DNA of 9,170 bases from an uncultured Gammaproteobacteria bacterium (GTDB taxonomy: Bacteria > Pseudomonadota > Gammaproteobacteria > Steroidobacterales > JABDMI01). Made by a program: the position numbers and the translations under genes. The notes under the pieces were generated by a model, which was not told where the DNA came from, ran no database searches, and was given only the letters and a program-made list of their open reading frames with translations. The DNA is taken from the NCBI GenBank assembly GCA_938039225.1, contig CALHVH010000132.1, positions 1-9,170 of the forward strand, written 5' to 3'. Below, one piece after another: positions 1-7,700 of the stretch (positions are counted from its first letter, which is position 1; every line of letters starts with the position of its first letter).

Positions 1-1191
1 GATGGTGATTACTCGCCAACATCGGGTGTGGTAACTATTCCTGCGGGCTCTACGACAGGCACAATTACTGTTCCAGTGAATGGCGATACTAATGTTGAAG
101 GTGATGAGACAGTTGAAGTTACCTTGAGTAACCCAAGCAATGCAACCATCGCTGATGACACAGGTGTTGGTACTATTGTTGAAGATGATGACCTAACAAT
201 AGTAATTAGTGATGCTGAAACTGTTGAAGGTGATGATGGTAATCAAATCCTTACTTACGTAGTGACATTGAGTGCGCCTAGTAGTACGCCAGTAACGGTT
301 GATTATACAACCGTTGATGGAACCGCTACGGTTGCTGACAGTGATTACGTTGCAGATTCAGGCACCTTAACCTTTGCTCCTGGTGTTACAGAGGTATTCG
401 TAAGTGTTGTAGTAAATGGCGATACTCCAATTGAGCCAGATGAAACCTTAACGGTTGAATTAAGTAATGCTAATTCAGGCACAATCACTGATCCTACAGG
501 TTTAGGTACTATCCTAAATGACGATGGAGCTGGAATTACTATCGATGATGTAACTATCGTCGAAGGTAATGCTGGAACCGTTGATATGGTATTCACTGTG
601 AGCTTGGATGAAGTTAGCCCTGTTGATGTAACAGTTGATTTCACAACGGTTGATACAACGGCCCTAGCTGGCGATGACTTTACTCCAGTAAGTGGAACAT
701 TAACCTTCCCGGCTGGTACCACAACGGCGACGATTACTGTGCCTGCATTGTCAGATACAGTAGTAGAAGATGATGAAACATTCATTGTTGAGTTAAGTAA
801 CCCAACGAATGGCAATATCGTGGATGGTCAAGGTATTGGAACGATTCTTGATGATGACCAATCTGGTTTAAGTATTAGTGACGCAACCTTAGTTGAAGGT
901 GACTCAGGTAATACTAATATGGTATTCACAGTTAGTCTTGATCAGCCAAGTACTGAAGATGTAACGGTTGATGTGACAACTGTTCCAGGTACTGCTGATG
1001 ATACGGACTTTGTTCCAGTGACTACAACAGTAACCATTCCAGCTGGAAGTACTTCAGTAGATGTGACTGTTCCAGTAATTGGTGATACGGATGTGGAACC
1101 AGATGAGACCTTCACCGTTGAGTTGAGCAATCCTGTAAATGCTGAGATTGATGACAGCACGGGTCTTGGTACTATCGAAAATGATGATTCA
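1..1191 (+). repeat. Array of Calx-beta repeats (one partial, three complete)
   Basis: The units are 1-192 (cut by the window edge), 193-528, 529-867 and 868-1191. Equivalent positions, the codons for I-S/D-D at 205, 541 and 874, give periods of 336 and 333 bases. Each unit has the Calx-beta layout: I-S/D-D-x-T/E-x-VEG, then a DxDF/DY-x-P/A-x-SGT/TTVT segment, then GDTxxExDET and a closing GTIxxDD. The acidic DxET and xDD positions are those that bind Ca2+ at domain junctions in the family. The units differ in both residues and codons, so this is an old array and not a recent slippage product. More units probably lie upstream. Confidence 0.88.
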
Positions 1192-4100
1192 GTGACTAAT
1201 ACTGTGGTGCCGGTGGATGATTCATCATCGACGCCAGTTGATACACCAGTATCGATTCCAGTCTTAGTGAATGACTTTGATCCTGAAGGTGAGAGTTTTG
1301 AAATAATCGCTGTGAGTGATCCTGCAAACGGCTCAATTGTTTCCTTCACTCCAGATGGTACGGTTATTTACTCTCCTGCTCCAGGTTTCGTAGGCGAAGA
1401 TACCTTCACTTATACTATTCGCGATGAATTTGGTAATGAGGAAACAGCGACGGTCACCGTGACAGTGGGTACAAATTCTGTAACAGCGACTTCTGATAGT
1501 TCTGTGACTCAGCCTGATACACCGGTAGATATCGATATTCTTGCGAATGACTTCGATGTGAATGGTGATACATTCGAGCCAAGTCGTATAGTGACTCAAC
1601 CTGCAAACGGTACAGCAGTATTGAATCCGGATGGCACAGTTACTTACACGCCAGACCCAGGCTTTACTGGAAACGATACCTTCACCTATGAAATTATCGA
1701 TTCAGAAGGCAATGTTGATACCGCTCAAGTAACAGTCATAGTTGATGATGTGATTCCACAAGCAACAGATGATGCTAGGGAAACACCACAAAATACACCA
1801 GTTACTGTTGATGTATTGTCTAATGATGTTGATCCTCAAGGCGGTGTCTTAACAGTTGTTTCAAATACTGAACCAGCAAACGGTACCGTGGTTGTGAATC
1901 CTGATGGCACAATTACCTATACACCTGATCCTGATTTTTCTGGTGTGGATACATTTACCTACACCATTAGAGATGAAGATGGTAATGAAGATGTTGCTAC
2001 TGTGGTTATTACAGTGCCGCAAAATGGTAGCCTAGAAGGTACAGCATGGTTAGATGCTGATAATGATCAAATCATAGATCCAGAAGAGCTGCTTATAGAA
2101 GGATGGTTCGTTGAGCTGGTGGATGCTGATGGTAATGTCGTAGAGCGTGTGGCTACGGATTCTAATGGTGACTATTTGTTCTCTGATGTTGAACCTGCCG
2201 CTGGTTATCAGGTGCAGTTGATTCATCCTGAGACAGGCCAAATTTATGTAGTTGTAGAAGACTTAACTATTGAACCTGGTGAGAACGAGCAGGATGTTAA
2301 CTTGCCTATCGATCCTAGTGGTGTAGTTTATGATTCCGTCACTCGTGAGCCAATTGCAGGTGCATTAGTGCAAATCATTAATGCTCAAACAGGTGCGGCC
2401 TTACCGGATGTGTGTTTAGGTCCTGGTCAACAAGATCAAACCACGGGTTCAGATGGTTTCTATCAATTTGACGTGTTTGCAGATGCGGATCCAATCTGTC
2501 CGTCGGGAGCAACGTATCGTTTAGTTGTTACGCCGACTGCTGATTATGAAGATGCTCCTTCAGGTCTGATTCCAGCTCAAGTAGGTGCATTTGATGCGCC
2601 AACGGGTGGCCAGAATCCGATAGTACCTTTCCCTAATGCTCCGCAAGCAGGTGAAGATACCACTTACTTCTTTGATTTCATCTTAGAAACAGGTGATGGT
2701 GATGTGATTAATAACCATATTCCATTAGACCCTATCGGTCTTGATGCTGAGATTCGTTTAATCAAGCGTGCTCAAAGTCCTGATGCAGTTGTTGGCGAAT
2801 TAATTCGCTACACGATTTCAGCTGAAAACATTGGTACTAGTGATTTAGTGGATGGACGTATTACGGATACTCCAGCTGCAGGCTTTAATTATGTAACTGA
2901 TTCGGCTCGCGTAAGTACTCCACAAGATAACTTTGTCGAGTCACGTAATGGTCGCGCGATAGTCTTTAATAACTTAGACATTGCCGCTGGTGAGTCAATT
3001 AGTATTAGTTATGTCATGCGAGTTGGTGCTGGTGTCACACGTGGTGATTACATTAACCGTGCAAACATGACTGATAGTACAGGCCGTGCATTGAGTAATG
3101 AAGCCACCGCTTCGGTACGAATTACAGCGGATCCGGATATTGATGAAACCACAATAGTTGGTAAGGTCTTTGATGATCGCGATGGTGATGGATTCCAAGA
3201 CTCTGGTGTTGCTACAAATGTCTTTGTACAAGGTGGATTTGACTTCAGTGATTACGTTGCAAACTCAACCACTATGGATCGTGGAAATGGTCCTGAGGCT
3301 GTAGCCGACAGAAGTTCGCCATTACTGAGAGGCATTAACGTTGGAACGATTGATGACTACCGCAACTTTAAGGCTCCGGCTCCACAAGTTGTTATTCGTC
3401 AGCGTTTACGCGATGTATCTAGATTACAAGATATAGCCGTAAGCACGGGTGAAGGCTCGCGTACAAACTTAACTGCTGCAGGAACAGTGTTTGAAGATCA
3501 TGTTGGCGATAAGGCTAGAGGTCTTACTGCTCAAGATATCAAGGTTTCTCGTCAGGTAACTCCAATGTCAAATGGAGAATACGAACTTGCAGTAACCATC
3601 AGCAATGCTGGTACTACTGAAGCGGGTATACCTGGTGTGAGACTGGCCACAGTTGAAGGCTTGCTGGTTGAGACCGATGCGTATGGTCGTTATCACATCG
3701 CGGGAATTGATAGTGAAAACAAAGAGCGTGGTCGTAACTTCATCGTTAAGGTTGATCCTGTGACCTTGCCACGTGGTACAACTTTCACTACTGAGAATCC
3801 TCGCGTCATGAGAATCACTGGTGGTCTGATGAATCAGTTCGACTTTGGTGTTCAATTACCTCGTGCTCCTGAAACGAGTTCACGTAGCATTGAAGTGAAA
3901 CTTGGAGAAGTCTTCTTCGCAGAAGGTAGTAGTCAAGTGTCACCGCGCTTTGAGCCTATCGTTGCTGAATTAGCAACTCGTTTACGCGAAAGTGATGGTG
4001 GTGTGTTGAGAATTGCGGGTCATGGCACATGTCCTGCTCCGCAAGCTGTAGCACAGGTTGAGTCACGTGCTTATAACTTAACGCCACATTTCGATACACG

Positions 4101-4602
4101 TAAAGCAATTCTTAAGCCGGATGATAAAGCTAAGCTACAGAGCATTATTAATGAATGGCGAGGAGCTTCTAATGTGAAAGTAATTGCATTAGGTCACACC
4201 GATAGTCGTGGAATTGCTTTGAAACATCGTGATGAGTTTAAAGATAACTATGAGTTGTCAAATGCTCGTGCTAATTCGGTTGTGCGTTATGTGCAGCAAC
4301 AGCTAGGTTTGGCAGATAGTCAGATTAATGCAAGCGGCCGAGGACCTGATATACCTATTGCAAGTAATGCCACAGCTGCTGGCCGAGCAGCTAACCGTCG
4401 CGTTGAATTACGCATTACGGGTGATTTGCCAGGAGCTGTTAGTGCAACAGTACAAGAGCCTTGCTCTGACATTGCTCGAGATAGAGCACAAAGTGTTTAC
4501 AACATGCTTAAGCAACATTTAGGCGACGATAAAATTTGTAAGGTGAGCTTCCAGTCAAGCTCACAAACCTACACCTCTAAAGATTGTGGAGGTGAGCTAT
4601 GA
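1..4602 (+). CDS. Giant modular surface protein (Calx-beta, cadherin-like, SdrD_B, DUF11, OmpA), 5' partial
   Basis: The reading frame is open from base 1 to TGA at 4600-4602 (1533 codons visible). The GTG at 28 is not a real start, because codons 1-9 already encode the middle of a Calx-beta repeat (DGDYSPTSG). Domains by codon: Calx-beta repeats 1-397; three cadherin/Ig-like repeats 400-674; SdrD_B-like 676-770; a carboxypeptidase-regulatory/CNA-B-like fold 773-913; DUF11 914-1043; a split SdrD_B-like fold 1053-1287 starting GKVFDDRDGDGFQD; OmpA-like region 1301-1533. The protein is acidic and Thr/Val/Asp-rich with only six cysteines, typical of an extracellular Ca2+-binding stalk. No LPXTG, autotransporter barrel or RTX nonapeptides are seen; the OmpA region suggests non-covalent peptidoglycan attachment in the periplasm. 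Probable role: adhesin or surface fibre, working with the barrel protein encoded immediately downstream. Ligand and export route cannot be read from the sequence. The signal peptide and promoter must lie upstream of the window. Confidence 0.9.
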   Translation, partial: DGDYSPTSGVVTIPAGSTTGTITVPVNGDTNVEGDETVEVTLSNPSNATIADDTGVGTIVEDDDLTIVISDAETVEGDDGNQILTYVVTLSAPSSTPVTVDYTTVDGTATVADSDYVADSGTLTFAPGVTEVFVSVVVNGDTPIEPDETLTVELSNANSGTITDPTGLGTILNDDGAGITIDDVTIVEGNAGTVDMVFTVSLDEVSPVDVTVDFTTVDTTALAGDDFTPVSGTLTFPAGTTTATITVPALSDTVVEDDETFIVELSNPTNGNIVDGQGIGTILDDDQSGLSISDATLVEGDSGNTNMVFTVSLDQPSTEDVTVDVTTVPGTADDTDFVPVTTTVTIPAGSTSVDVTVPVIGDTDVEPDETFTVELSNPVNAEIDDSTGLGTIENDDSVTNTVVPVDDSSSTPVDTPVSIPVLVNDFDPEGESFEIIAVSDPANGSIVSFTPDGTVIYSPAPGFVGEDTFTYTIRDEFGNEETATVTVTVGTNSVTATSDSSVTQPDTPVDIDILANDFDVNGDTFEPSRIVTQPANGTAVLNPDGTVTYTPDPGFTGNDTFTYEIIDSEGNVDTAQVTVIVDDVIPQATDDARETPQNTPVTVDVLSNDVDPQGGVLTVVSNTEPANGTVVVNPDGTITYTPDPDFSGVDTFTYTIRDEDGNEDVATVVITVPQNGSLEGTAWLDADNDQIIDPEELLIEGWFVELVDADGNVVERVATDSNGDYLFSDVEPAAGYQVQLIHPETGQIYVVVEDLTIEPGENEQDVNLPIDPSGVVYDSVTREPIAGALVQIINAQTGAALPDVCLGPGQQDQTTGSDGFYQFDVFADADPICPSGATYRLVVTPTADYEDAPSGLIPAQVGAFDAPTGGQNPIVPFPNAPQAGEDTTYFFDFILETGDGDVINNHIPLDPIGLDAEIRLIKRAQSPDAVVGELIRYTISAENIGTSDLVDGRITDTPAAGFNYVTDSARVSTPQDNFVESRNGRAIVFNNLDIAAGESISISYVMRVGAGVTRGDYINRANMTDSTGRALSNEATASVRITADPDIDETTIVGKVFDDRDGDGFQDSGVATNVFVQGGFDFSDYVANSTTMDRGNGPEAVADRSSPLLRGINVGTIDDYRNFKAPAPQVVIRQRLRDVSRLQDIAVSTGEGSRTNLTAAGTVFEDHVGDKARGLTAQDIKVSRQVTPMSNGEYELAVTISNAGTTEAGIPGVRLATVEGLLVETDAYGRYHIAGIDSENKERGRNFIVKVDPVTLPRGTTFTTENPRVMRITGGLMNQFDFGVQLPRAPETSSRSIEVKLGEVFFAEGSSQVSPRFEPIVAELATRLRESDGGVLRIAGHGTCPAPQAVAQVESRAYNLTPHFDTRKAILKPDDKAKLQSIINEWRGASNVKVIALGHTDSRGIALKHRDEFKDNYELSNARANSVVRYVQQQLGLADSQINASGRGPDIPIASNATAAGRAANRRVELRITGDLPGAVSATVQEPCSDIARDRAQSVYNMLKQHLGDDKICKVSFQSSSQTYTSKDCGGEL
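1198..2022 (+). repeat. Three tandem cadherin/bacterial-Ig-like repeats
   Basis: The units are about 1198-1470, 1477-1749 and 1753-2022. The Asn codon of the ND(F/V)D motif falls at 1270, 1546 and 1822, an exact period of 276 bases (92 codons) twice. Each unit carries V-L-x-NDxD, PANG, a P-D-GTVxYxPxPxF-x-G segment, DTFTYxIxD and a closing V-T-V strand, the pattern of Big_9/cadherin-like domains (PF17963 type) in large bacterial adhesins. The ND and DTFTY acidic residues are likely Ca2+ ligands. The array continues straight on from the Calx-beta array and probably extends the same stalk. Confidence 0.88.
2026..3129 (+). other. SdrD_B/CNA-B-like folds followed by a DUF11 domain (within the first CDS)
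   Basis: Bases 2026-2310 encode an SdrD_B-like fold (EGTAWLDADNDQIID, then TDSNGDYLFSDV). Bases 2317-2739 encode a related fold (GVVYDSVTREPIAGALVQI, then DGFYQFDVF) ending NNHIPLDP. This second fold holds two cysteines (codons at 2413 and 2497) that could form a disulfide. Bases 2740-3129 encode a DUF11 domain: K-R-A-x(6)-VGELIRYTIxAxNIG, then DTPAAGFNYV, an AGESISISYVMRVG strand and a final ATASVRI. These stalk modules are known from Gram-positive Sdr-type proteins and also occur in large Gram-negative surface proteins. Confidence 0.75.
3901..4599 (+). other. C-terminal OmpA-like region: complete OmpA domain nested in a degenerate one
   Basis: Bases 3901-4032 encode a beta-alpha-beta half of an OmpA-like fold (VFFAEGSSQVSPRF, a helix, then VLRIAGHGTC). 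Bases 4084-4422 encode a complete OmpA domain: FDTRKAILKPDD, GHTDSRG, NYELSNARA, SGRGPD and NRRVEL, with the Asp of HTD and the Arg of NRR that bind diaminopimelate in the family. Bases 4462-4599 then encode DIARDRAQSVYNMLKQ and a strand, which look like the missing helix and strand of the first half. Cysteine codons at 4030 and 4462 flank the inserted domain; two more lie at 4537 and 4585. The inserted domain should hold peptidoglycan. The nesting is inferred from motif order. Confidence 0.72.
4588..4595 (+). promoter_or_regulatory. Strong Shine-Dalgarno for the barrel-protein gene, with ATGA stop/start overlap
   Basis: GGAGGTGA lies within the last codons of the upstream gene; the GGAGG core is six bases from ATG 4599-4601. 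The upstream stop TGA is 4600-4602, so stop and start share ATGA. This decides the start in favour of 4599 over the in-frame ATG at 4614, which has no comparable site, and suggests translational coupling that would keep the two products in proportion. Confidence 0.85.
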
Positions 4603-4700
4603 GAAATCTAACTATGACCAAGCAACACCAAGGATTATTAAGAACGGTATGCAGTGCGGCTGTTTTAATGACAGTACTTGCTAACACAAGTTACGCAGCA
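4599..4700 (+). other. Signal peptide of the barrel protein
   Basis: A positively charged n-region (Arg2, Lys8, Arg15) precedes a hydrophobic core (TVCSAAVLMTVLANT) and a cleavage region SYAAD. Signal peptidase I would cut after Ala33 or Ala34. Cys18 is inside the core without a lipobox, so this is not a lipoprotein signal. Confidence 0.85.
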
Positions 4701-7700
4701 GATAGCATGTCGGCACCTGATCTCTTGCCACAAGATTGTACGGTTGATCGTTGTATTACCAATGGTGGTTATGCCATTGAAATTATCAGCAATGAGACCC
4801 CAACAAATCTTGTAGTAGGCGATACTGCTAAAGCAAAAACCAGTAATGAGCGTGCAGATGTGTACGGTAATTTCACTGTTCGTCTTGCTAATGGCGGTGT
4901 GGTTTGGGCAACAGAAGATCCAGCAGTTTTACAACCAAGATTGGCTGTTCGTGGTCCAAGTCGTTTAGCAATTAAGGGACAAACCGTTCTTGAAGATGCT
5001 AAGTTTGATGTGTACTTGAATTATCCAGCCTTTGTTAAAAAATTGGAGTTATTGGTTTTTGATGGTAATGATACAGACTTAATTAGTCCAGTTTATCGTG
5101 CTGAGAAAACGACAAGTATTAGCTCAAGTAAAACTTATACAATTTTTGATATTGGGATGGAAGAATTAAGTAAATTGTCAGTTTTTGCTGATGACGAGCT
5201 TATCTACATTTTACGAGCCTACGATGAGCAAGGTCGTATGGATGAAACGGTACAAAAACGTTTCCAAGTAGTAGATATCAATTCTTATGAACCTTCACAG
5301 GCTGAACGCTTATTAAAAGTACAGTCTCAAGGTCGCAGAACTCCACCAATGTTGGGTAGCCAGCATATTGAAAACAGAGCTGGTGCAACTGATAGTGTAT
5401 TTAGTCTAGAAGAAGCTATTGCCCAAACACCTTTGCAAGGTAATGTTTTAGTACTAGAGCCTGGAGCAGGTACTAAAACGGTAGCGAAGCAAATTGCTAT
5501 GCCTGATGAGTATAAGGCTTATACAGTGATGCCAAAATTTGGGACTCGTAAAACTAATTTACGAGCTTCAGATAAAGCTGAGCTTGACCGTATTATTGCT
5601 CAGTGGTCAAATGCCAAAGACTTAATGATTGAAGTGCAAGGTCATACGGATAATATTCGCATTGCACCACAAAATCGTAAAGAATTTGCTGACAATTATG
5701 TTTTGTCTAATGCACGTGCACAAGTGGTAGCTGAATATATAGCTAACGCTCTTAATATTCCAATGAACCGTGTTATCAAAAGTGGTGCTGGTCCAGATCA
5801 ACCAATTGCTGATAACGCAACAGCTCAAGGTCGTCAAAAGAACCGTCGTGTTGAAGTAAAAATCGCTGGTAATTTCCCACCTAAAGTGACAACGCAAACG
5901 GTAATGACAACGGTTGCAGACGGTAAACCGGCTGCCTCTTTAGTTAATTCAGCTTTAGGTATGACTGAAAATATTGATCTGAATATTGAATCAGCAGCTA
6001 GTTTATTAGCCGCTCGTTCTGGCAAATCAATGACATCTTCTGTGAGTTCAAGCACACAACAAACGGGTTTATCAAATACTGATGAAGCACCAGCAATCGT
6101 TGCTCAAAACTTTATAGGCGAAAATGATTTACGCTTACAAAATATACCAGTCTACGGTTCGCGAGTACGCATTAGTGGTCAAGACGTTGCAGATAATTAC
6201 AAAATCCAGATTAATGACGTAACTATGCCTTTGGATGAGTATGGTAAGTTTGCTTCTGAGTACATCATGCCAGTAGGAAGACATCAATTTGATGTTGCAT
6301 TATTGAGCGGAGGCAACGACGTTGCTGAACGCGGTACTTTAGATGTAGACGTTAGTGGTAAGCACATGTTCTTGGTTGCTTTAGCTGATGTGAATATTGC
6401 ACAAAATGATGTTAATGGCAGTCTTGAACAGCTAGCGGCGAATGATGAATTTGATGGAGATGTTTTTGTAAATGGTCGATTAGCGTTTTATCTTAAAGGT
6501 AAAGTAAAAGGTAAATATTTAATTACCGGCCAAATGGATACCACCGAAGAAGACATTAAAGATATTTTCAAAAATATTCATCGTAAAGATGCACAAAGTG
6601 TTTTCCGTCGTCTTGATCCAGACCGTTACTATCCTGTATATGGTGATGACTCGACAACTTATTCTGATACCGATACACAAGGTCGTATGTATGTACGTGT
6701 AGATTGGGATAAATCACGCGGCACATGGGGTAACTACAACACAGGCATTACCGGTACAGAGTTTGGTCAATACAACCGTTCACTTTATGGTGGCCAAATA
6801 AATTATCGTTCTTTAAATACGACTGAGTTAGGAGCATCTAAAACTCAATTGTCTGGCTTTGTATCAGAAGCACAATCGGCTTTAGGGACCAGCCAATTTG
6901 TAGGTACTGGCGGTAGTTTGTATTACTTACGCCATAGAGATATCTTGCCGGGTTCAGATAAGGTTAGAGTTGAAATTCGCGATCGTGATTCAGAGCGTGT
7001 TATTGAAAACATCGTATTATTGCAAGGTGCTGATTACGAAATTGATGAATTGCAAGGCCGTATTATTCTATCGCGTCCATTGGCACAGATTACTCAGCAA
7101 TATGCACCTTTCTTGATTAAGGATGATCCTTTAGATGGTAATCGTGTATTCCTTTTAGCTGATTATGAATATGTTCCTGATAATTTTGATGCTGACTTTT
7201 TAACTTCTGGTGCTAGAGGTAAAAAATGGTTAGGTGATCATATTGCAGTTGGCGCAACCTATGTTGATGAGAGTAGAGGGTCGCAAAATGGTTACTCATT
7301 AGCTAGCGCTGATGTTACCTTGCAAGCTGGTTCTGGTACCTATTTAAAACTTGAAGCGACAGAAACTGAAAATGCCCAAGCAACAGGTAGATTCTTATCA
7401 GATGACGGTGGTTTAAGTTTCACTGATGTGACACAAGCGGTTGCAGCAGATCAAAAAGGTACAGCGTTGGGTTTAGAGGCACGTGTTAACTTTAAAGAGC
7501 GTGGCTGGACTAATAATAACTGGACAGTAGGTTCTTGGTGGCGTCGCGTTGATGATAATTATTCAACCTCTCGTCGTTCAGGTAACGGTACCGATACCTA
7601 TGAATATGGTGCCGAGTTAAGTGGCGAAGTGAATGATCGTTTGAGACTGTCTGCTCGCGGTGCATACGTTGAACGTGAGGGCCAAGACGAAGATATGCGT

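Noticed and set aside
28..30. GTG as start codon of the first gene
   Set aside because: The frame is open upstream to base 1 and codes for the preceding part of the same Calx-beta repeat; no signal peptide follows the GTG.
345..1599. Three long minus-strand open frames (345-815, 942-1349, 1333-1599) opposite the repeat arrays
   Set aside because: Their products are low-complexity Ser/Thr/Val sequences that mirror the codon pattern of the plus-strand repeats. They have no convincing ribosome-binding site or recognisable domain, and lie wholly inside a strongly supported gene.
4328..4522. Plus-strand 64-codon frame inside the nested OmpA region
   Set aside because: It lies in another frame across the conserved OmpA motifs (SGRGPD, NRRVEL), which explain the sequence; no supporting start signal was seen.
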